Made by a program: the position numbers and the translations under genes. From CAYRVX01 sp964642165 (GTDB taxonomy: Bacteria > Planctomycetota > Phycisphaerae > SM23-33), in NCBI GenBank assembly GCA_964642165.1, contig CAZXOC010000007.1:1-56963 (forward strand): a stretch of DNA of 56,963 nucleotides. The letters are read 5' to 3'. Below, one piece after another: positions 26,009-34,744 of this stretch (its first letter is position 1; each line of letters begins with the position of its first letter). The notes under the pieces were generated by a model. It worked only from the letters and a program-made list of their open reading frames with translations. It did no database searches and was not told where the DNA came from.

Positions 26009-26587
26009 ATGGGACACCGAAGAGACCGACTCGATAAGCGGATGGCGAAGCAGCAGGAGACGCGGCGGCGCAATTCCCCCCGGAAGGCCAAGGAGCGTGC
26101 GCGTCGAGCGGCCCGCGTGGAGGCCCGGGTCCAGCGGATCGCCGCCCGGGCCCAAGCCGCCGAGAAGCCGCAACCCGCGCCCAAGCCCGAGGCCGCCGAG
26201 AAGCCGCGACCCGCGCCCAAGCCCGAAGCGGTCGAGAAGCCGCAGCCCGCCCCCAAGCCCGAGGCGGTCGAGAAGCCGCAGCCCGCCCCGAAGGCCGAGG
26301 CCCCCAAGGAACCCGAGGCGGCGCCGAGAAAGACCGCCAAGCCCAAGGCAACGGCCGAGGCGAAGGCCAAGGCCGTCAAGGCCCCGACACCCAAGGCCGA
26401 GACGAAGACCAAGCCCAAGGCGAAGGCAAAGGCGAAGGCAAAGGCGAAGGCCAAGCCCGAGGCCGCCAAGCCCCCGAAGGCCAAGGGCGCCGCCAAGGCC
26501 AAGCCCAAGGCCCGCGCCAAGTCGGCCGCCAAGGACGAGGGCAAGCCCAAGGCCGATACGAAGGCCAAGGGCGACTCCGAGGAGTGA
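26009..26587 (+). CDS. Histone-H1-like Lys/Ala/Pro-rich basic protein
   Basis: 192 residues. An N-terminal ~50-residue basic segment (MGHRRDRLDKRMAKQQETRR, then RARRAARVEAR) is followed by a low-complexity tail of Lys, Ala and Pro, including four 12-residue repeats (AEKPQPAPKPEA type) and a (KA)n run. The composition matches bacterial H1-like/AlgR3-type DNA-binding proteins, so nucleoid binding is inferred; an RNA-binding role is also possible. A strong promoter and GAGAGG ribosome site suggest abundance. It converges on the DUF456 gene. Confidence 0.65.
   Translation: MGHRRDRLDKRMAKQQETRRRNSPRKAKERARRAARVEARVQRIAARAQAAEKPQPAPKPEAAEKPRPAPKPEAVEKPQPAPKPEAVEKPQPAPKAEAPKEPEAAPRKTAKPKATAEAKAKAVKAPTPKAETKTKPKAKAKAKAKAKAKPEAAKPPKAKGAAKAKPKARAKSAAKDEGKPKADTKAKGDSEE
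26159..26302 (+). repeat. Four 36-bp tandem repeats (12 aa)
   Basis: Four in-frame copies encoding [AV]EKP[QR]PAPK[PA]EA within the H1-like gene. Copies differ only at a few bases. Confidence 0.85.
26417..26451 (+). repeat. 12-bp microsatellite coding (KA)n
   Basis: About three units of AAGGCGAAGGCA encoding alternating Lys-Ala. Slippage by whole units keeps frame, so the tail length may vary among strains. Confidence 0.75.
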
Positions 26588-26614
26588 CGCCCGGCGACCG
26601 TGCCGGCGGGCGGC

Positions 26615-27130
26615 TCACGGCCAGAACGCGCCCACCGCGACGATCGTCCAGATGATCGCGCCCAGGGCGAGCTTGACGCCGGTGGCCAGCAGGCGCCCCC
26701 CGCCGGCGCCGACGCCGGCCTTGATCGACGGCCCCTGCCCGCGCCCGATCGACAGCTCGAAGACCCACGCCCCCGCGCAGGCCCCGAGGCACGCCCCGAC
26801 GAGGGACCCGACCAGCGGCACGGGGAGCAGGACGGTCCCGGCGATCGCGCCGCCGAGCGCCCCCAGGACCGAGCCCAGCGCGCCCCAGCGCGACCCGCCG
26901 GCCCGCCGGACGCCCGCCGCCGACGCGAAGAACTCCAGCACCTCCCCCACGACCGCCAGCAGCACGACGGCCAGCAGCGTCACCGGGTGGAACATGCCCG
27001 CGTCCCACTGCCACCAGGCCACCAGGGCGGTCGTGCCGACCATCAGCCAGTTGCCCGGCAGCGTCAGGAGGGTCATCGCCAGCCAGACGACGTTGACCAG
27101 GACCAGCAGCGACGCCCAGAGGTAGACCAT
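26615..27130 (-). CDS. DUF456 membrane protein
   Basis: 171 residues, almost entirely hydrophobic: helices around LWASLLVLVNVVWLAMTLL, HPVTLLAVVLLAVVGEVLEF, LGALGGAIAGTVLL, GSLVGACLGACAGAWVF and a last one near the C-terminus. The order of LPGNWLM, GEVLEF and the Gly-rich helices is typical of DUF456, a family of inner-membrane proteins without known function. ATG 27130 is chosen because the first helix starts there; an in-frame start at 27250 would add a basic, non-conserved leader. Confidence 0.85.
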   Translation of the reverse strand: MVYLWASLLVLVNVVWLAMTLLTLPGNWLMVGTTALVAWWQWDAGMFHPVTLLAVVLLAVVGEVLEFFASAAGVRRAGGSRWGALGSVLGALGGAIAGTVLLPVPLVGSLVGACLGACAGAWVFELSIGRGQGPSIKAGVGAGGGRLLATGVKLALGAIIWTIVAVGAFWP

Positions 27131-27237
27131 CGTTCCACGCTCCGCGCGGGCCGACCGGCCCGCTCCCCGGGACGGTCGTCGCCCCGCCCGGGCGATTTCA
27201 CGGAAACGCCGGCCGGTCCGGGCGCCGAATACCGACC

Positions 27238-27266
27238 TTCCAGGTGGCATACACTTGTGCTATAAG
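27238..27266 (+). promoter_or_regulatory. Candidate promoter of HEAT/prepilin pair
   Basis: TTCCAG, 17-base spacer, TATAAG (27261-27266), about 94 bases before the start codon. Good -10, poor -35. Confidence 0.5.
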
Positions 27267-27359
27267 ATAAGGGTGGTCGCAGGCAGCCGGCGGGTGCGCG
27301 CAGCGGGCCGGCCGGGCCGTGGGGAATCTGCCGTGCGACGCCCTGGAGTGGGACGAGGC

Positions 27360-28046
27360 ATGTGGAAGAAGCGCAAGCGGCTGATCATCCTCGGGGCCGT
27401 TGCCGTTGCGCTGGCGGGCGGGCTGCTGGTGGTGTACGGTCGAAGCGAGGAGACTCGCCTGATCGACCAACTGAACAGCGGCGACGCGAACGAGCGTGTC
27501 GAGGCCGTCGAAGGGCTGAAGGAGCTCGGCACGGCGAAGGCGGCCGACGCGGTCGCCGGCGCGGCGCGGGCGACGGATCGGCGTCTGGCGAGTCACGCCG
27601 TCCGGGCGCTCGGCCGCTTCGGGCGGACGGAGGACCTGGAGCTGGTCAAGCAGGCGTCGCGTTCGGACGACGAGCGGGTCCGCGAGGCGGCGGCCGTCGC
27701 CATGGGCGGCTTCGGGGCGCGGGCGGACGTTCAGGTCCTGATCGGCAGCCTGGGCAACGCGGCGGAGAAGCCGCGTGTTCGCGCGGCGGCGGCGGTGTCG
27801 CTGGGTCGCCTGGACGACTACAGCGCCATGCCGGTGCTGATCGAGTCGCTGGAGGACGACGACCCGGTGGTTCGCGGGCGGGCGTACGCGGCCATCCGCC
27901 GGATCCTGAGGCTGGACGTGGGCTTCCACGCCCGGGCGCCCGTGGCGGAGCGCCGGGCGAAGATCGCCCGCATCAAGGAACTGGCCAAGAACCTCCAGCG
28001 GCGGCACGCCGACTACAAGCGCCGAATGAAGGAGCGAGAGCGATGA
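27360..28046 (+). CDS. Membrane-anchored HEAT-repeat protein
   Basis: 228 residues. A basic start (MWKKRKRL) and one N-terminal membrane helix (IILGAVAVALAGGLLVVYG) anchor about five HEAT repeats (e.g. NERVEAVEGLKELG, RLASHAVRALGRFG, ERVREAAAVAMGGFG, RVRAAAAVSLGRL). The C-terminus is strongly basic and helical. It is probably a protein-interaction scaffold. Its stop overlaps the start of the prepilin gene (ATGA), so the two products may work together at the envelope. Confidence 0.85.
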   Translation: MWKKRKRLIILGAVAVALAGGLLVVYGRSEETRLIDQLNSGDANERVEAVEGLKELGTAKAADAVAGAARATDRRLASHAVRALGRFGRTEDLELVKQASRSDDERVREAAAVAMGGFGARADVQVLIGSLGNAAEKPRVRAAAAVSLGRLDDYSAMPVLIESLEDDDPVVRGRAYAAIRRILRLDVGFHARAPVAERRAKIARIKELAKNLQRRHADYKRRMKERER

Positions 28047-29032
28047 CGCCCAACTCGCGGCGCGGCTTCACGCTGGCCGAACTGATGGTCGTGATCTCCA
28101 TCATCGCCCTGCTGGCGGCGATGCTGATGCCCACCTTCTCCCGCGTGTTCATGCTGGCCCGGAAGACCCTCTGCGCCAGCAAGCTCCAGAAGATCGGGCA
28201 GGCCTACCACGCCCACAACGCCAAGGCGCGGGCCAACCCCGACATCCCGCCGGTGGAGGCCTCCAGTTGGCCCGGGGACGTCCTGGCGTTCCTCGGCGGC
28301 GACCCCACCACCGTCATCTGTCCCGAGACCGACCCCGAAAGCGTCGCCACCGGGGCCATCGGCATCGAGGAGCTGAGCACGCTGGTGGTGCTGGCGCACG
28401 GGCGCAACCGATGGACCGGCGTCATGGAGGACACCGAGTACACGCTGGGCTGCGGGCTGCCGCAGGACTGGCCCGTCGGGATCCAAAATCGCTCGATGCA
28501 CTGGGAGATCCTCTCCAAGAGCGACAGCCACCTCCGCATGGCCATCGAGGACTCCTGGCAGGACAACCCGGCGGACCGGCACTACAAGGACCTCGTCCTC
28601 GACTTCGAGTTCGTCCGCCAGGGCGCGAGGGTCACCTACATCAGCGAGGGGACCGGGTCGTTCCATTACCACCTGAAGTACCCCAGCGGCGAGATCATCC
28701 TGGAGGGCATGGGCGAGGGGATCAACGGCAAGAACTTCGGGATGAGCGCGATCATCGACGGCCTGTGGAAGTACCGCACCAGCTACGGGATGAACACGCT
28801 GGCCGGGCGGATCTACGGCCCGAGGCGGACCGTGCTGGTCCTGGACTACAACGACTACCGCGCCGACTGCGCCGACGACGAGCCGTCCGACCTGATGAAC
28901 TGGGACGAGCTCGTCGCGCCGCGGCACGGGGGCAAGGTCAACGTGCTCTACGCCAACGGTGCCGTCGAGGACGCCTTCCCCGGCGAGATCGACCCGACGA
29001 CCGAGGAGGGCCTGGAGAAGTGGCGGCCGTGA
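28043..29032 (+). CDS. Type II secretion-type prepilin-like protein
   Basis: 329 residues. The N-terminus RRGFTLAELMVVISIIALLAAMLMP is a prepilin cleavage/methylation signal (cut after Gly, Glu at mature position 5). The C-terminal RHGGKVNVLYANGAVE is the usual end of the abundant planctomycete H-x-G prepilin-like proteins. These assemble into pseudopili or remain as surface fibres; which applies here is unknown. The start overlaps the HEAT gene stop. Confidence 0.9.
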   Translation: MTPNSRRGFTLAELMVVISIIALLAAMLMPTFSRVFMLARKTLCASKLQKIGQAYHAHNAKARANPDIPPVEASSWPGDVLAFLGGDPTTVICPETDPESVATGAIGIEELSTLVVLAHGRNRWTGVMEDTEYTLGCGLPQDWPVGIQNRSMHWEILSKSDSHLRMAIEDSWQDNPADRHYKDLVLDFEFVRQGARVTYISEGTGSFHYHLKYPSGEIILEGMGEGINGKNFGMSAIIDGLWKYRTSYGMNTLAGRIYGPRRTVLVLDYNDYRADCADDEPSDLMNWDELVAPRHGGKVNVLYANGAVEDAFPGEIDPTTEEGLEKWRP

Positions 29033-29133
29033 GCCGCCGCCGGGTTCGACACCCACGTCCTGCCGGCCGCAAACCCTGAGCGCCCCTCGGCGCAGCGGGC
29101 GGCGCCCGCGCTGCGAGGCTTCCCCGCCGCGCA

Positions 29134-29162
29134 TTGATCGCGCCGGCGCCGCGCGCGACAAT
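29134..29162 (+). promoter_or_regulatory. Promoter of the PP2C regulator gene
   Basis: TTGATC, 17-base spacer, GACAAT, 53 bases before the ATG. The -10 is identical to that at 16061-16066. Confidence 0.6.
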
Positions 29163-29215
29163 GCCCGCCGGATCGGCGCCCCGTCCGGCTGCGCCTGAAA
29201 CGGCGAGGGGTCACC

Positions 29216-31375
29216 ATGAAGATCCGCTGGAAACTGATGATCCTGCTGTTGGCCATCGCCCTGGTGCCGCTGGTGATCGCGTCGGCGGTGCACCGGGCCT
29301 CCATGCGCCGGCTAGGCCACCGCCTGGCCTCGGGCACGCGGGACATCCTCACGGAGTCGTCCCGCCGACGCCTCCAGCTCCTGGTGCACAACTACGCCAG
29401 GCTGCTGGACCGCGACCGGCAGTTGCTCGAGTTGACGGTGCGGCACCAGGCCGAGGCGATCGAGCGGCGCCTCGCCGGTGCGGCCCCCGCCGCGCCGCGC
29501 CTGGTCTTCTCGCGGGACATGGACCGGGGCGTGAGCCTGCCGCCGGAGATGGAGCGCCCGGACAACCGCTACCAGTTCCTGCCCGACCGGAAGCGCGTGC
29601 CCATGCCCGTGTCGTTCGCGGCGCAGGTGTACTTCGTCGCCGAGGGCGTCGACCGCGCGGCGGCCCTGCCCGACATGGCCCGCCTGTCCACCATGCCCGA
29701 GGTCTACCGGCTGCTGCGCCGCCAGACGGGCGAGATCCTCTACTGGCAGTACGCGGCGCTGGAGTCGGGCGTGCACATGTCCTACCCCGCCCACGGCGGC
29801 TATCCGGACGACTACGATCCCCGCCGGCGAGCGTGGTACCGCAGCGCCCGGGACGCCGGCGAGATGATCTGGCAGCCGCCCATCGTGGACGTCACGACGC
29901 GCCAGCCGGTCCTGACCGTCTCCATGCCGTTCCGAGGCCCCCGGGGCAAGATCGCGGGCGTGACGGCCGTCGACGTGCTGGTGCACGACCTCTTCCAGGA
30001 CCTGGAGCTGCCCGCGGACTGGCGCGCCGAGGAGGCCACCCTCTTCGTCGCGCCCGCCGGGGCCGACCAGGGCGCCCCGCCCGGGGCGATGCGGATCCTC
30101 GCCGAGAAGGACTACCTCAAGCCGCAGGCCGACTGGCGCAAGCCCTACACGATGCGCCTGCTCGAGTCCCGGGACGCCGACGCGCTGGAGGCGCTCAAGG
30201 CCGACGCCCTGGCCGGACGCTCCGGCGTGCGCGAGCTGCGCTTCCGCGGCCGCCCGGCGATGTGGGCCTACGGGGGGAACGCGCCCGGGCATGCCTTCCC
30301 CGTCGTCATCGTGCCGACCGAGCGCATCGTCGCCCGGGCCGTCCAGGCCGAAAAGCTCGTCCTCGACCGGACCATCGAGGGCCTGCGGCTCACCGGGCTC
30401 ATCCTGGCGGGGGTGGTGCTGGTCGTGGTGGCCGCCGCGTTCCTCAGCGCGCGGTCGGTGACCCGCCCGGTGAACGAGCTGGCCGCCGCGTCGCAGAAGC
30501 TGGCCGGGGGCGACTACGACGCGCGGGTCGAGATCCGCACGCGCGACGAGCTCCAGACGCTCGGCGAGGCCTTCAACGACATGGGCCCCAAGCTCCACGA
30601 GCGCGAGCGCATGAAGCGATCGCTGGAGCTGGCCATGGAGATCCAGCAGCACCTGCTCCCGCAGGAGTCGCCGGAGCTGGCGGGCTTCGAGATCGCCGGG
30701 CGCAGCCTCTACTGCGACGAGACGGGCGGCGACTACTACGACTTCATCGACCTGGTGGACCTGGGCCCCGGCAAGCTGGGCATCGCCGTCGGCGACGTGA
30801 CGGGGCACGGGATCGGCGCGGCGCTGCTGATGGCCTCGGCGCGGGCGGTCCTGCGGTCCCAGGCCCCGCGCCACGGGGCGGAGCTGGGCGAGCTCTTCGG
30901 CGACCTGAACCGCCACCTCGTTCGCGACACGGGCGAAGATCGGTTCATGACGCTCTTCTACGGCGTGCTCGACGCGGCGAGCGGCTCGCTGTGCTGGACG
31001 AGCGGCGGGCACGACCCGCCCCTCTGGCTGCGGCGCGCCACCGGCGAGATCGAGGAGCTGCCCAACGCGGGCATCCCGCTGGGCATCCTGGACGAGGCGG
31101 CCTACCGGCGCGACGGGCCCGTCACGCTCGAAGCCGGCGACGTGCTCCTCATCGGCACCGACGGCATCTGGGAGGCCCAGGACCCGCGCGGCGGCATGTT
31201 CGGCAAGCACCGCCTGCGAAGCGTCCTTCAGGCCTGCGCCGACGACTCCGCCGAGGACATCCACGACGCCGTCGTCCAGGCCGTCCGCGACTTTCGCGGC
31301 CCGGAGCCCCAGGCCGACGACATCACCCTCGTGGTCATCAAGGCCCTGTCGCACGGCGCGCGGGGTTGTACATAG
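29216..31375 (+). CDS. Cache-HAMP-PP2C (RsbU-type) sensor phosphatase
   Basis: 719 residues. First membrane helix LMILLLAIALVPLVIAS, an extracytoplasmic sensor of dCache type to ~385 (RRRAWYRSA, VTTRQPVLTVSMP, VDVLVHDLF), second helix ~388-410, HAMP (RSVTRPVNELAAA...FNDM), linker helix (ELAMEIQQHLLP), then a PP2C/SpoIIE phosphatase from ~490 with GGDYYDF, GDVTGHGIGAALLM, SGGHDPP, TDGIWEA and ADDITLVV metal-binding motifs. It should dephosphorylate an anti-anti-sigma factor in response to an outside ligand; no partner kinase or STAS gene is seen here. The ribosome site is GAGGGG. Confidence 0.93.
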   Translation: MKIRWKLMILLLAIALVPLVIASAVHRASMRRLGHRLASGTRDILTESSRRRLQLLVHNYARLLDRDRQLLELTVRHQAEAIERRLAGAAPAAPRLVFSRDMDRGVSLPPEMERPDNRYQFLPDRKRVPMPVSFAAQVYFVAEGVDRAAALPDMARLSTMPEVYRLLRRQTGEILYWQYAALESGVHMSYPAHGGYPDDYDPRRRAWYRSARDAGEMIWQPPIVDVTTRQPVLTVSMPFRGPRGKIAGVTAVDVLVHDLFQDLELPADWRAEEATLFVAPAGADQGAPPGAMRILAEKDYLKPQADWRKPYTMRLLESRDADALEALKADALAGRSGVRELRFRGRPAMWAYGGNAPGHAFPVVIVPTERIVARAVQAEKLVLDRTIEGLRLTGLILAGVVLVVVAAAFLSARSVTRPVNELAAASQKLAGGDYDARVEIRTRDELQTLGEAFNDMGPKLHERERMKRSLELAMEIQQHLLPQESPELAGFEIAGRSLYCDETGGDYYDFIDLVDLGPGKLGIAVGDVTGHGIGAALLMASARAVLRSQAPRHGAELGELFGDLNRHLVRDTGEDRFMTLFYGVLDAASGSLCWTSGGHDPPLWLRRATGEIEELPNAGIPLGILDEAAYRRDGPVTLEAGDVLLIGTDGIWEAQDPRGGMFGKHRLRSVLQACADDSAEDIHDAVVQAVRDFRGPEPQADDITLVVIKALSHGARGCT

Positions 31376-31427
31376 GGACCGGCGGACCAACGCGAGAGAC
31401 CGCCCCGGCAGGAAGGAGACGCGAACC

Positions 31428-33062
31428 ATGTGGATTCGGCACATCGGGAGAGTGGCGGGCGTGACGGCGCTTCTGCTGGCGGCTGCGGCGCAGGCCGCGG
31501 CGCCGGCGAGGAAGGCCAAGCGGGCCAAGAGGCCCAAGCGAGAGACGCAGTACAAGAAGTTCGGCCGGGCCGCCATCACGCAGATCACGGAAGGCCGGGC
31601 GGGCGCGGCCATCAAGGCCCTCGAGCAGCGTCTCGCCGCGGAGCCCGGCGACCTGGAATGCCTCTACGGGCTGGCCGTCGCGCACGCCCGGCAGAAGGAG
31701 GTGGAGGAGGCCCTCGCCTGCGCGAGGAAGGCCGTCGAGGCCGGCCTGCCCATCGGGCGCTTCCACGCCGGGCCGCGCAACCTGCTCAAGCCGCTTCTCG
31801 ACAGCGAGGCTTTCCGGGCCTTCGCGGCCGGGCACGTCGTCGAGCTGATCCACGGCCCGATGCTGGGCTCGGTGACCGACACCCGGGCGCGCCTCTGGGT
31901 GCGCACGGTGCACGAGGTGCCCGTGCAGATGCTCGCGGCGCCCGCCGGGGGCGCGGGCGAGCCGATCCGCTCGCGGGTGGTGAAGACGCGGGCGGCGAGC
32001 GACTTCACGGCCGTCGTCGAGGTGACCGGCCTGGCGCCGGCGACGCGGTACCACTACGAGCTTCGCGTCGGCGGCAAGCCGGTGGCGATCGATCCGCGCC
32101 CGTCGTTCCGCACGTTCCCCAGGCCCGGCGAGCGGAGCCGCTTCCAGGTCGTCTTCGGCGGCGGCGCGGGCTACACGCCCAAGCACGAGCGCATGTGGAA
32201 CACGCTGGCCGCCCACAAGCCGACGGCCTTCCTGACGCTCGGCGACAACGTCTACATCGACACGCCCAAGGTGCCCGAGACGCAGCGCTACTGCTACTAC
32301 CGCCGGCAGAGCCGACCCGAGTACCGGCGCTTCGTCGCGTCCTGCCCGAGCTTCTCGATCTGGGACGACCACGACTTCGGCACGAACGACTGCCTGGGCT
32401 CGGCGGGCATCGACGAGCCGCCGTGGAAGGTGCCCGTCTGGCGGCTCTACCGGGAGAACTGGGTCAACCCGTCCTACGGCGGCGGCGAGAAGCAGCCCGG
32501 CGTGTGGTACCAGTTCGCCATCGGCGACGTGGACTTCTTCATGCTGGACTGCCGCTTCTACCGCGTGCGGCCGAAGGGCGGCCGGGGGACCATGCTCGGG
32601 CCCGCCCAGAAGAAGTGGTTCCTCGACCGGCTCGGCAAGGCCAAGGGCACGTTCAAGGTCCTCGCCTCGTCCGTGCCGTGGTCCAAGGGCACGAAGGGCG
32701 GCAGCAAGGACACGTGGGACGGCTTCCCCGAGGAGCGGGAGGAGATCTTCTCCTTCATCCGGAAGAACCGCGTCGAGGGCGTGTTCCTGATCTCCGCCGA
32801 CCGCCACCGCTCCGACGCGTACAAGACCGAGCGCGAGGGGGGCTACCCGCTGTACGAGGCCAGCAGCTCCAAGCTCACCAACATCCACACGCACGGGCTG
32901 ATCAAGCACGCCCTGTTCGGCTACAACAAGAAGTGCTCGTTGGCCCTGCTGACGTTCGACACGACCCGGGGCGATCCCGAGCTGACCTACCAGGTCATCA
33001 ACATCGACGACGAGCCGATCCACACGCTGAAGCTCAAGCGGAGTGAGCTTTCGTTCAAGTAG
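31428..33062 (+). CDS. PhoD-like phosphatase/phosphodiesterase with TPR-like N-terminus
   Basis: 544 residues. A signal peptide and Lys-rich linker lead into a TPR-like helical pair (45-115), a PhoD N-terminal Fn3-like domain (~135-230) and the PhoD-like metallophosphatase. Seen motifs are LGDNVYID (271-278), WDDHDFGTND (312-321), LDCRFYR and ISADRHRSD. The usual first motif (FGSC or similar) reads FGGGAGYTP, so one metal ligand may differ. PhoD enzymes release phosphate from diesters outside the cytoplasm. It precedes the sulfatase operon by 50 bases. Confidence 0.85.
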   Translation: MWIRHIGRVAGVTALLLAAAAQAAAPARKAKRAKRPKRETQYKKFGRAAITQITEGRAGAAIKALEQRLAAEPGDLECLYGLAVAHARQKEVEEALACARKAVEAGLPIGRFHAGPRNLLKPLLDSEAFRAFAAGHVVELIHGPMLGSVTDTRARLWVRTVHEVPVQMLAAPAGGAGEPIRSRVVKTRAASDFTAVVEVTGLAPATRYHYELRVGGKPVAIDPRPSFRTFPRPGERSRFQVVFGGGAGYTPKHERMWNTLAAHKPTAFLTLGDNVYIDTPKVPETQRYCYYRRQSRPEYRRFVASCPSFSIWDDHDFGTNDCLGSAGIDEPPWKVPVWRLYRENWVNPSYGGGEKQPGVWYQFAIGDVDFFMLDCRFYRVRPKGGRGTMLGPAQKKWFLDRLGKAKGTFKVLASSVPWSKGTKGGSKDTWDGFPEEREEIFSFIRKNRVEGVFLISADRHRSDAYKTEREGGYPLYEASSSKLTNIHTHGLIKHALFGYNKKCSLALLTFDTTRGDPELTYQVINIDDEPIHTLKLKRSELSFK

Positions 33063-33112
33063 CCAAGCGGCGTTCGCCGCAGACGCGCAGGGACAGGAAA
33101 GGGCCCATTGCG

Positions 33113-34744
33113 ATGGCGACAACACGTCGGGAGTTCCTGAGGGCGGCGGGCCTGGGCGCCGCGGCGCTGGCCGCCCGCCGGCTCCCGTGCGGGGCGGCGG
33201 CTCCCGCGACCCCGCGGCGCTGGAACGTGCTCTGGATCAGTTGCGAGGACACGAGCTGCGACCTGGGCTGCTACGGCGACACGTACGCCGAGACGCCCCA
33301 CCTCGACCGCCTCGCCGCGGAGGGCTGCCGCTACAGCCACGCCTTCGTGCCCTACCCCGTCTGCGCGCCGACCCGATCGGCCGTCATCACCGGCATGTTC
33401 CCCAGCACGCTCGGCACGATGCACATGCGGACGTCGATGAAGGGCTACCAGGCCGTCCCGCCCCCCAAGGTGAGGTGCTTCCCCGAGTACCTCCGTGCCG
33501 CCGGCTACCACTGCACGAACCACCGCAAGACGGACTACCAGTTCGCCGTGCCGTTCACCACCTGGGACAAGGGGCGCGACTGGCGCTCGCGCGGCGAGGG
33601 CACGGCGTTCTTCAGCGTCATCAACCTCACGGTGAGCCACGAGTCGCGGAACTGGCCTCGCAAGGGCGAGACGCTCCGCCACGACCCCGCCAAGGCGCCC
33701 CTGCCGCCCTACTGGCCCGACACGCCCGTCGTCCGGCGAAACCTCGCCCGCTACTACGACAACGTCACACGGATGGACCAGCAGGCGGGGGAGATCCTCC
33801 AACGGCTCGAGGCCGACGGGCTCGCCGAGTCCACCGTGGTGTTCTTCTGGAGCGACCACGGGCGAGGGCTGCCGCGGCACAAGCGGTGGGTCTACGACTC
33901 CGGCATCCACGTGCCGCTGATCGTCCGCTGGCCCGGGCGCGTCAAGGGCGGCACGGTCTGCGACGACCTCGTCAGCCTGGTCGACCTCGGGGCCACCGTG
34001 CTGAGCGTTGCAAACCTGCCCGTGCCGCCGCACATGCAGGGCCGGGCGTTCCTGGGGCCCCGCAAGGCCGCGCCGCGAACCTTCCTCGTCGCCGGGCGCG
34101 AACGCATGGACCTCCACAGCGACGACCACATCCGCTGCGTCCGCGACAAGCGCTACAAGTACATCCGCAACTTCATGCCCGAGAAGCCCTACGCCCAGCC
34201 CATCCCCTACCGCGACCGGATGCCCATCATGAAGGAGTGGCGGCGCCTGCACGCCGAGGGCAAGCTCACCGGGCCCCAGAAGCTCTTCTTCCGGCAGACC
34301 AAGCCGAAGGAGGAGCTGTACGACGTCCGGGCCGATCCGCACGAGATCCACAACCTGGCCGGCTCGGCCGAGCACCGGGACGTCCTTCGGCGGATGCGGG
34401 ACCGGCTGGCGACGTGGAGCAAGGAGACCGGCGACCTGGGCGGCACGCCGGAGGACGAGCTGATCGAGCGGATGTGGCCCGGGCGCAAGCAGCCCGTGAC
34501 GGCCGATCCCGTCATCCGGGTCACCGGGGTGGAAGGCGGCGCGGCCGAGGTACGCATCGCCTGCGCCACGAAGGGCGCGTCCATCGGGTACCGCCTCGGG
34601 GCGGACCAGCGCTGGCTGATCTACACCGGTCCCTTCACCGTAACGAGCGGCACGGCGGTGGAGGCCAAGGCGATCCGCATCGGCTACAAGCCCAGCGCCG
34701 AGGTGACGAGGAAGGCGATCGCCGTCGACAAGGCCAGGCCATGA
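33113..34744 (+). CDS. Sulfatase, Tat-exported, with chitobiase-C-like tail
   Basis: 543 residues. Tat signal TRREFLRAAGLG; sulfatase core with SCEDTS metal site, VCAPTRSAVITGM (Cys84 is converted to formylglycine), WSDHGRGLPRHK and FLVAGRERMD. Residues ~465-540 form a small beta domain resembling the chitobiase/beta-hexosaminidase C-terminal domain (GASIGYRLG, WLIYTGPF). It removes sulfate esters, probably from a polysaccharide. It overlaps the next sulfatase gene by ATGA. Confidence 0.93.
   Translation: MATTRREFLRAAGLGAAALAARRLPCGAAAPATPRRWNVLWISCEDTSCDLGCYGDTYAETPHLDRLAAEGCRYSHAFVPYPVCAPTRSAVITGMFPSTLGTMHMRTSMKGYQAVPPPKVRCFPEYLRAAGYHCTNHRKTDYQFAVPFTTWDKGRDWRSRGEGTAFFSVINLTVSHESRNWPRKGETLRHDPAKAPLPPYWPDTPVVRRNLARYYDNVTRMDQQAGEILQRLEADGLAESTVVFFWSDHGRGLPRHKRWVYDSGIHVPLIVRWPGRVKGGTVCDDLVSLVDLGATVLSVANLPVPPHMQGRAFLGPRKAAPRTFLVAGRERMDLHSDDHIRCVRDKRYKYIRNFMPEKPYAQPIPYRDRMPIMKEWRRLHAEGKLTGPQKLFFRQTKPKEELYDVRADPHEIHNLAGSAEHRDVLRRMRDRLATWSKETGDLGGTPEDELIERMWPGRKQPVTADPVIRVTGVEGGAAEVRIACATKGASIGYRLGADQRWLIYTGPFTVTSGTAVEAKAIRIGYKPSAEVTRKAIAVDKARP

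Noticed and set aside
21296..26173. Open frame of 1625 codons on the minus strand
   Set aside because: Antisense to three well-supported genes; no domain or signal visible.
26159..26302. Regular 36-bp repeats considered as a CRISPR array
   Set aside because: There are no spacers; the units are contiguous, in frame and code for a Pro/Lys-rich tail.
29043..29060. GGGTTCGACACCC resembling a tRNA T-loop
   Set aside because: Stem is only 3 bp and no cloverleaf can be drawn.
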